A DNA stretch of 64,000 bases. Source: DASQPR01 sp963727415. Lineage in GTDB: Bacteria; Actinomycetota; Actinomycetes; Mycobacteriales; Micromonosporaceae. Location of the stretch: NCBI GenBank assembly GCA_963727415.1, contig CAVSGF010000005.1:62001-126000 (forward strand), written 5' to 3'. The notes below the pieces were generated by a model. It was given only the letters and a program-made list of their open reading frames with translations. It was not told the DNA's origin and did no database searches. The stretch's first letter is position 1; the number at the start of each line of letters is the position of its first letter. Position numbers and translations under genes: made by a program. Of the stretch, positions 58,052 to 64,000 are shown piece after piece.

Positions 58052-59343
58052 CCACGCCGGCGGTCTCGTCGTAGCCCAGCAGCACCACCGAATCAGCCTT
58101 GAAGTCGATGATCGACTGAGCGATGCAGCGTATTTCGTCGTGTTGTTCGCGCCGCGGCGCGGCTGTACTCGGCCGTCTTGATCGAGGCGGGGCGCGATGC
58201 CGTCGACCGTCAGTGCCGCCGCAGGTCATTTTCCAGGCCTGGCCGTAGGCGTCGTCCCGCGCGACGAGGAAAACTCGCTGGGCGCCGCCTCGCATGATGA
58301 CATCGGAGCTAGCGCGTGCCTGCAGGCTGTCGGAGGGCGACGTGCGGAAGAACAGCCGTGATCGCGGCGGTCGAAAGCTAGCGGCCGATGAGTCGCCGAG
58401 GGCGAGAAGATCATGACCCCGGCGGCTGCCGCGATCGGGATGCACTTGGCTGACGCACCCGAGAAGCTCGGCCCGACGATGACGTCGACACCCTGGCTGA
58501 TAAGCCACTTAGCCGAGTTGACCGCCTTTGTCGGGTCGGTACCGTCGTCGCCGTAGACGGCGGTCATCTGCTTGCCGAGCACGCCGCCGGCGGTGTTGAT
58601 GTCGCGGATGGCCAGCTTGACCGCGGCAAAGATGGGTTTGTTGTTGGGTGCCAGCACGCCGGTCTTGGCCAGAAGAATGCCGAGCTTCAGGCCCGGGCCG
58701 TAGTAGTGGTGTGAGGGCGAGACCGGTGTCGGTGACTTCTTGTCCGACGCCTGCGACGGATCGCCGGTGGTCACGAACTCGGTCTTCTGGTCGTCGATCT
58801 GGTTCTGCTCGTTGAAGTGCTGGGTGCCGAACTCTGCGACCGACGGCTCGCCTGCGCTGGTGAAACCGTAATGGATGGAGTAGCCGCGGTACGCGATGTC
58901 GCGACCCGACTCCAGAACCGTGAGGCAGTCCACGTAGCTGGTGCACTCGCTACCCGACGGCTCCTTGATCGTCACGCCGTTGACGTACGAGGCGATCGTG
59001 CGCGAGTCCGTGCTGTGTGCCAGATCCGTCGCCAGCGCGGTGATCATGACCGCGTCGTAGGCCTCGCCCGCGTAGTTGTATTCCTCAACGGTCGGGTCGA
59101 GTTTCTTGATCCGGTTCTTGAACGACGTGGGCAGGGGCGTCAACGGCGCGGTTCCGGACATACCGGCGATGGCGCCCGGATTGTTCACGGCATCGCCGAA
59201 GCTGGTCGCCATGACGCCGTCGGTGCCATACAGCGCGATGGTGTTGTCGATCGAGTTGGTCGGCTCCTTAGCCTTCTCCGTGCAGCCTGCGACCAGCGCT
59301 AACAGGGCGGCGCCGGCGACCAAGGCAGTGCGGCGAACGTGCA
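58032..59343 (-). pseudogene. Circularly permuted solute-binding lipoprotein, frameshifted
   Basis: About 430 residues. Lipobox LLALVAGC marks a lipoprotein. The next part (about 30-200: TIALYGTDGVM, GAIAGMSGTAPLTP, YNYAGEAYDAVMITALA, SGRDIAYRGYSIHYGF) is what normally is the C-terminal half of a Leu/Ile/Val-type binding protein (Peripla_BP_6). Only after a Ser/Thr/Pro linker (about 205-230) does the usual N-terminal half follow: LKLGILLAKTGVLAPNN, AIRDINTAGGVLGKQ, GDDGTDPTKAVNSA, VGPSFSGAS. After a shift near 58380, FFRTSPSDSLQARA and DSVVLLGYDETAGVVSALL end it. It probably binds a small solute for an ABC importer or a sensor; no permease is adjacent. Confidence 0.75.
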
Positions 59344-59455
59344 TGAGGGGCTCCCAAGGGGTGACGCATGTACCGGCAGGTACCTTAGCGTGTGAAACCA
59401 GCTCATGTGATGGCCGTCGTCGCGTCAATTCTGGACCCCGGTACGGTGATCCACC

Positions 59456-59800
59456 ATGGAGCCGGAATTTGTCACCTCGGGTGGTGGCGTGCTTGCGGAG
59501 CGCATGGGAATCACCATCACCGAGGCCTCACCGAAGCGCGTGGTTGGCACCATGCCGGTGATCGGCAACACACAGCCATACGGACTTTTGCACGGCGGGG
59601 CGTCGTGTGTGCTCGCCGAGACGCTCGGTTCGATCGGCGCCACCATGCACGCGATGGCCAACGGCGGCGGGTTGGCGCTGGGGGTGGACATCAACGCCAC
59701 CCATCACCGGTCGGCTCGTAGCGGACTGGTCACCGGTGTCGCGACACCGGTCCATCTCGGTGGCTCGGTCGCGACATACGAGGTAGTGATCACCGACTAG
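59456..59800 (+). CDS. Hotdog-fold thioesterase (PaaI-type)
   Basis: A 114-residue single-domain thioesterase. GNTQPYGLLHGGASCVLAETLGSIGA (about 37-62) contains the HGG and the catalytic Glu, and GVDINATHHRSARSGLV (about 77-93) is the second block. It hydrolyses aryl- or acyl-CoA thioesters. The ATG lies 8 bases after TACGGT (leaderless-type). It is divergent from the solute-binding protein gene. Confidence 0.92.
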   Translation: MEPEFVTSGGGVLAERMGITITEASPKRVVGTMPVIGNTQPYGLLHGGASCVLAETLGSIGATMHAMANGGGLALGVDINATHHRSARSGLVTGVATPVHLGGSVATYEVVITD

Positions 59801-59946
59801 TCCGGGCACCGGCTGTGCACCGCCCGCCTGACTTGTACGCTGCGCAAGCCGCGCGGTTGATCGATATGGCGCGGTGCTGATCAGCCCCGATTCGGTGCTG
59901 TCCGTTCGCCGCGCGTTCGTTGACGGCTCCACCTATCGTGGTCAGC

Positions 59947-60351
59947 GTGTTGACGCACCCCGAACCCGACGGCGATCCGTACGCCGATGCCGCCGCGCTG
60001 CTCGGCCTGGCCATCGGCGGTGACGCCGAGCGGGTCGAGCGGGGTGTCGAGTGCGTGATGTCCCGGTCGGGCATCGGTGGGGCGTACCGGATGGCCGTCT
60101 GCCTGGCGGCCACCATGATCGGAGACGCGCAGGGGTACGCGCTGAGCAGCGCCGCGCTCGAATTTCCGGAGATCGACCGCGCGCCCTACGACAAGCGCTG
60201 GGTGGCCAGGTTCATCAGCGCATACGTCAACGCCGACCAGCCCACCGGTCACGCGCTTTTCGTGGCGGCCGTCGCCGATGGGCAATTGCCGGCCTGCATG
60301 ACCACACTGACCGGCTCGACGCTGGCGACGCTGCGCCGGCGCGTGGACTAA
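59947..60351 (+). CDS. Conserved hypothetical protein
   Basis: A 134-residue soluble, mainly helical protein (VLTHPEPDGDPYADAAALLGLAIGGDAERVERGVECVM ... VARFISAYVNADQPTGHALFVAAVADGQLPACMTTLTGSTLATL). I do not recognise a family with a known role. The GTG at 59947 lies 7 bases after TATCGT, supporting a leaderless start; an in-frame start at 59920 is possible. Confidence 0.65.
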   Translation: MLTHPEPDGDPYADAAALLGLAIGGDAERVERGVECVMSRSGIGGAYRMAVCLAATMIGDAQGYALSSAALEFPEIDRAPYDKRWVARFISAYVNADQPTGHALFVAAVADGQLPACMTTLTGSTLATLRRRVD

Positions 60352-60407
60352 GGCGGGCACCGGCCCGGCGGCTCGACCCCGTCAGAGGGTTCTGGTTGGG
60401 TCGTGAC

Positions 60408-61163
60408 ATGCCTGACTCGGTGACCGCGCCCTCCAATCAACCTGACAGCGCCGTCCTGGACAAGGTCCGCAAGCTGCTCGCGAAGGCGGAGGACCCGGCC
60501 TGCACGCCGGCCGAGGCCGAGGCGTTCACCGGCAAGGCCGCCGAGCTGATCGCCAAATACGGCGTGGATGCCGCGCTCCTGGCCGAGTCGGATCCGGCTC
60601 GCGATCCGGTCGGTGATCGGGTCATCGAGATCCCCGCGCCGTACGCGACCGAGAAATGCGCGCTGCTGTCCGAGGTGGCCGCGGAACTGCGCTGCCGAGC
60701 GGTCCGCCGGCTGCGTCGCGGGTACGCCGGCAAGGAGTTCTCCATGCACCTGTTCGGGCACGCCGCCGACCTGGAACGAGCAGAGGTGCTGTTCACTTCG
60801 CTTCTGGTGCAGGCGAGCTACGCGCTCGCGGCGCAAGTGATCCCGCCATACGAGCATGTGGCGGCGTACCGCCGGTCCTGGCTGATCGGTTTCGCCCGAG
60901 CGATCGGGCAGCGGTTGCGGACCGCCGAGGAGCGGGCGGCACAGGCCGCCACGGCCACCACCGGCCGCTCGGTCGCGCTGGTGCTCGCCGACCGGACCGG
61001 CGAGGTGGATCGGCGGGTGGCCGAGGCGTACCCGAACTTGACCTTTGCCGCTCCGCGCCGGCTCGGCGGCGGCGGCATGCGGGCCGGGTTCACCGCCGGG
61101 CAGCGGGCTGACCTCGGTGGCGTCCGGATCCGCCAGCGCCGGCCGAGGACGGTCACCGGCTGA
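60408..61163 (+). CDS. DUF2786-domain protein
   Basis: A 251-residue protein with a DUF2786 domain at the N-terminus (VLDKVRKLLAKAEDPACTPAEAEAFTGKAAELIAKYGVD, about 16-54), followed by a conserved region (HLFGHAADLERAEVLFTSLLVQASYAL ... YRRSWLIGFARAIGQRL) and a Gly/Arg-rich tail. The DUF2786 fold resembles small helical domains of proteins acting on nucleic acid, but no activity is proven. ATG at 60408. Confidence 0.88.
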   Translation: MPDSVTAPSNQPDSAVLDKVRKLLAKAEDPACTPAEAEAFTGKAAELIAKYGVDAALLAESDPARDPVGDRVIEIPAPYATEKCALLSEVAAELRCRAVRRLRRGYAGKEFSMHLFGHAADLERAEVLFTSLLVQASYALAAQVIPPYEHVAAYRRSWLIGFARAIGQRLRTAEERAAQAATATTGRSVALVLADRTGEVDRRVAEAYPNLTFAAPRRLGGGGMRAGFTAGQRADLGGVRIRQRRPRTVTG

Positions 61164-61231
61164 GCGGTTCGATCGCGGTAACGCCGGCGGCACAGACGCA
61201 CCGCGGCCGACGTCCACGTTGAAGATCCAGA

Positions 61232-62050
61232 TCAGAAGAATTCGTCCAGTAACCGGTAGAACTCGATCTTTTCCGGGTCGATCTCTACATCGGGAAGGAG
61301 CGTTTGGTAGCGCTCCACGAACCGGCGCTGCCCATCGGGGTGGTACTGCCGGTTCATAGCGCTGCCGAGGCTGCGGGTGACGATGCCGATGTCGGCGTGC
61401 CGGTCGGCCCGTCCCGCCCGCCCGACATCGATGAATCCGGCGAAGCGGGCCGTCTCCGGCTCGAACAACACGTTCGGTATCGACAGGTCGCCGTGGCAGA
61501 CCACCAGATCCTCGCTCGCCGGCCGGGAGGCGAGCAGCCGGGCGGCGAGTTGCGGTCCGGTCCACCCGGCCCGTTCTTTGCCGAGGTCGGTGAGGTCGAC
61601 CAGGTCGTTGTCCACGGCGTGCCGGGCATCCGGAATGGTGACCGCGAGGCTGCGATCAAAGGGGCACGCCGCGACCGGGAGTGAGTGCAGCCGCGCGGTC
61701 GCATCAGCCAGGCCGTCTATTACCCGGTCCCGCTGGCCGCGCGGCCATGGGCGGGAGGCATCCCGGCCGGACAGGGCCCGGGAGATCATCCACTCCCACT
61801 GTCCGTCCGAGCCACAGTCCAGCACCTCTGGTGCGAGCACGCCGACCGACCGCAGCCAGGTTGCCCGCTCGGCTTCCTCCCGAGGCGAGAACCCACTGTC
61901 TCGGTGGCCGTCAATCCGCGCGAGCTTGATGTAGAGCCGCCCGTCGGTCCAGACACTGGCGCCGGACTTTCCGGTCGTGACCGGCCGCCATGGTCCGGCA
62001 CCGAAGCTCCGGAATCGGTCCGGGATCACCGGAGCCGCCGGGGCGCTCAT
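61232..62050 (-). CDS. Aminoglycoside phosphotransferase-like kinase
   Basis: A 272-residue APH(3')-type kinase of usual length. The N-lobe has the nucleotide-binding GKSGASVWTDGRLYIKLA (about 27-44, Lys in the last part), and the catalytic loop is VCHGDLSIPNVLF (about 187-199) followed by the metal-binding GFIDVGRAGRADRHADI (about 207-223). All catalytic residues of APH are present. The ATG overlaps the stop of the upstream glycerophosphotransferase gene (ATGA), so an endogenous sugar, nucleotide-sugar or glycan substrate may be more likely than antibiotic resistance (inference). Confidence 0.9.
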   Translation of the reverse strand: MSAPAAPVIPDRFRSFGAGPWRPVTTGKSGASVWTDGRLYIKLARIDGHRDSGFSPREEAERATWLRSVGVLAPEVLDCGSDGQWEWMISRALSGRDASRPWPRGQRDRVIDGLADATARLHSLPVAACPFDRSLAVTIPDARHAVDNDLVDLTDLGKERAGWTGPQLAARLLASRPASEDLVVCHGDLSIPNVLFEPETARFAGFIDVGRAGRADRHADIGIVTRSLGSAMNRQYHPDGQRRFVERYQTLLPDVEIDPEKIEFYRLLDEFF

Positions 62051-63729
62051 AACTGTCCGCGGCGTCCCTCATCGATGTAGCGACGGGCGGTCACCAGGAA
62101 ACCATCGGCGTACGAATCGGCGGGGTGCTCGCCCAGGTAGTGCGTCTTCAGCGACCGGCGAGCATCTTCAAGCGGATCCTTTTCAAGCAGATCGTCAAGG
62201 ACCAACTCGACGTTCGACGCGTCGGCGTTGATGATGTAGGCCGCCTTCGACAGCGGGAACTCCGACCCGTACGCCGCGCCGCTCTCGCCGAGCATGTTGG
62301 TCAGCGCCAGCGGTTTGAGCGAGTACAGCGCCTCGGTCACCGTTCCGGACACATCGGTGACGATCGCGTCCGCGGCGTTCACGCAGTCAACCAGCGACAT
62401 CGCGGTTGACGCCTCGGCGCCGAACTTGTGCGGCCGGCCGGTGCGGGCCTGATCCGCGGCGAGGAGGTCGTTCACCGCCGCGGCCTGGCGCCGGCTGGCG
62501 GGGCTCTTCGAAACGTACGGGTGCGGGCGGAAGATCACCGTGGCCCCGCGATCGAGCAGCGCCTGCACGATCTTGGTGCCGATCGGCAGCGAGCAGTGGT
62601 TGCCGTCGTCGAAGGGGCTCGTCCAGGTGGTGCAGTACAGGACGGTGTGGTTGGCCAGGTCGCGGACGTGGGTGCTCGCGACGGCGACACCCTCGGCCTG
62701 AGGCCGGCCGATGATGTCGAACCGTTCGGCCGGGATGTCCACGCCGTGTGTCTGGTACCGGTCGATGGAGGCCTGGCCGGGAACGAAGATCCGGGTGTAC
62801 ATGCCGGCGACCGGGTTATACCCGGCGGGCTTCTCGCTGTCGCCGTGCCCGACGAAGATGTGGGTGATGTCGGTGAAGCGCACCACGTGACAGTTCTTCA
62901 TCCCGTTGTTGACGTAGAAGACGGCCTTCACGCTGCTGACCATCGCCTCGTCGAGATGCTCCTGGTTCACGCAGTAGACCACCGGTACGCCGGCCGCCGC
63001 CGATGCCGCCGCCAGCTTGCCGAACGGTGAGGTCTCACGAGCGATGATCATCCAGCGCTTGCCGATCCGCTCGAAGTACGGCCGCCACATCTCGACGTGG
63101 TATTCGGTGTTGTCCGGGGCGGAGAAGTGCACCGCGAACTCCGGCTGGTACTTCTCGAGCGCCTTGCGGATCCGCTGTTCGGCGTCACCGCCGCGGATCC
63201 GCGCGCGGAGGGCCTGCAGCGCCACCGCCATGGTTACCGCGCCGGCGCCGGCGGTGATCGCGGCCAGTGGCCAGGCATTCCATTCGGCGACAGCGAATAC
63301 CCAGGTCAGCGCGATCAGACCGAGGTAACCGAGGTTGAGTCGCCGGATCGGCACGACGGTCCGTGCCTCACGTCGGTAGCCCGGGAGATTGGCGGCTCTC
63401 ATTCCGACCTCGGCGGCCAGATCCGTGATGATCGGCTGGCATCCGATCATGCCCACGAGGAGCACGCCGGTAACGGCCAGCGGTACGGAGGCGTCCGGAA
63501 CCGCCCGGTAGTACGACGCCAGCAGGCCGCCGGCCAGCACCAGGGCCGGTGCGATCATCCGGGCGAATGTCGCCCGGGCGCGCCAGCCCACGACCGCGAG
63601 CGCCAGTGCTCCTAGCACCAATCCGGCGACCCGGAACCTGGTCACCGCCAGGATCACGAACGCGGCGGCGACCAGCAAGATCACGGCGCCCTGAGTGGCG
63701 TACCTCGTTAGCTTCGTCTTGACACCCAA
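62047..63729 (-). CDS. CDP-glycerol glycerophosphotransferase-like protein
   Basis: A 560-residue enzyme of the TagB/TagF (glycerophospho- or ribitolphosphotransferase) family. About six transmembrane helices fill the first 185 residues, followed by a GT-B-like catalytic domain: FVGHGDSEKPAGYNP (near 310), YCTTWTSPFDDGNHC, FRPHPYVSKSPASR (near 420) and a DVSGTVTEALYSLKPLALT motif (near 475). In Gram-positives these build teichoic-acid-type polymers on the cell surface. The start is a TTG at 63729 with GAAGGG upstream; the ATG at 63734 is out of frame. It is the first gene of an operon with the kinase. Confidence 0.85.
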   Translation of the reverse strand: MGVKTKLTRYATQGAVILLVAAAFVILAVTRFRVAGLVLGALALAVVGWRARATFARMIAPALVLAGGLLASYYRAVPDASVPLAVTGVLLVGMIGCQPIITDLAAEVGMRAANLPGYRREARTVVPIRRLNLGYLGLIALTWVFAVAEWNAWPLAAITAGAGAVTMAVALQALRARIRGGDAEQRIRKALEKYQPEFAVHFSAPDNTEYHVEMWRPYFERIGKRWMIIARETSPFGKLAAASAAAGVPVVYCVNQEHLDEAMVSSVKAVFYVNNGMKNCHVVRFTDITHIFVGHGDSEKPAGYNPVAGMYTRIFVPGQASIDRYQTHGVDIPAERFDIIGRPQAEGVAVASTHVRDLANHTVLYCTTWTSPFDDGNHCSLPIGTKIVQALLDRGATVIFRPHPYVSKSPASRRQAAAVNDLLAADQARTGRPHKFGAEASTAMSLVDCVNAADAIVTDVSGTVTEALYSLKPLALTNMLGESGAAYGSEFPLSKAAYIINADASNVELVLDDLLEKDPLEDARRSLKTHYLGEHPADSYADGFLVTARRYIDEGRRGQL

Positions 63730-63905
63730 TGCATCGCCCTTCGCGGCTCACCCAAAGCGGCGCGTGGGCGCCAAGGGAAGCCTCTACCTTAGTGCCTGTC
63801 CGTGGACTGTCGGCAGGTGCGGCGGCCACGCCACACGGTTCAGGAAACAGACATCTAGCCCAGCAGGTCCGGATCGCCGAGCGGTGCGACACCCGCGCCG
63901 TTATG

Positions 63906-64000
63906 TGGCGGCCGAGCCGTGGAGGGGATATTGCCCGGTCCCGGCCTGGCTGGAACCGGGCGCCACCAAGGCAGTGGCCATGTGCCCGGCGCTGGCGTTG
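63906..64000 (+). other. Possible start of an unidentified coding region at the right edge
   Basis: An open frame from a GTG at 63906 runs off the edge (VAAEPWRGYCPVPAWLEPG, then ATKAVAMCPALAL). The codon and amino acid use look coding, but 32 codons are too few for a name. The rest of 63730-63905 shows nothing I can name beyond the promoter region of the glycerophosphotransferase gene. Confidence 0.25.

Noticed and set aside
63368..63892. A minus-strand open frame starting upstream of the glycerophosphotransferase gene
   Set aside because: It overlaps the well-supported gene in another frame and shows no domain.

Overview
The window is high-GC DNA from an actinomycete (phylum Actinomycetota). 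The evidence is bldC next to a valine/leucine dehydrogenase and a DUF3073 gene, the purF-purM-DUF3073-vdh-bldC order also found in Streptomyces, the lprG/MFS pair and the htdX-fabG4-fadA2 cluster known from Mycobacterium, a HAIR-type HspR operator in front of clpB, and many genes that look leaderless (a TAnnnT box a few bases before the start codon and no Shine-Dalgarno). Genus and species cannot be settled from the sequence alone. No rRNA, tRNA, CRISPR array, insertion sequence or prophage was seen.

Layout. 0-9 kb: PAC2-family end, RidA/SDR pair, clpB with its HspR operator, three small membrane proteins, an SDR, pyrE and an ArsR regulator. 9-16 kb: a solute-binding/vWA protein, DedA and DUF2127 membrane proteins, fba, a LOG-family protein and DUF3151. 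16-22 kb: a degenerate diacylglycerol-kinase-like gene, purA, an S53 protease and purD. 22-33 kb is a lipid block: MFS exporter + lprG, acyl-CoA synthetase, acyl-CoA dehydrogenase, SCP2 protein, TetR regulator, htdX-fabG4 and divergent fadA2, with the same palindrome (TTACTCGCGAGTAA or a one-base variant) in both divergent promoter regions. 33-46 kb is the purine block: purB, purC, a GDT1-type cation exchanger, purS, purQ, purL, purF, purM, interrupted by a surface protein with a Tyr/Gly/Gln-rich cytoplasmic tail. 46-51 kb: a radical SAM remnant, DUF3073, vdh, a conserved hypothetical, bldC, kptA and a RibD_C reductase. 51-59 kb: a TetR/MMPL pair with a strong operator, then a frameshift-rich stretch with a PrsW protease, an EF-hand-like small protein, beta-oxidation genes and a circularly permuted solute-binding lipoprotein. 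59-64 kb: thioesterase, two hypotheticals, an APH-type kinase and a CDP-glycerol glycerophosphotransferase-like enzyme.

How they work together: purA, B, C, D, F, L, M, Q and S cover most of AMP synthesis from PRPP; pyrE adds UMP synthesis. The 22-33 kb genes look like one acyl-CoA/lipid programme under a local TetR protein.

A caveat runs through the annotation. From 26.5 kb onward, and densely at 34.7-46 kb and 54-58.5 kb, many genes are broken by single-base shifts although the protein sequence on each side stays well conserved. Essential purine genes are hit up to five times each. I treat this as probable sequence error and annotate each gene over its full span.
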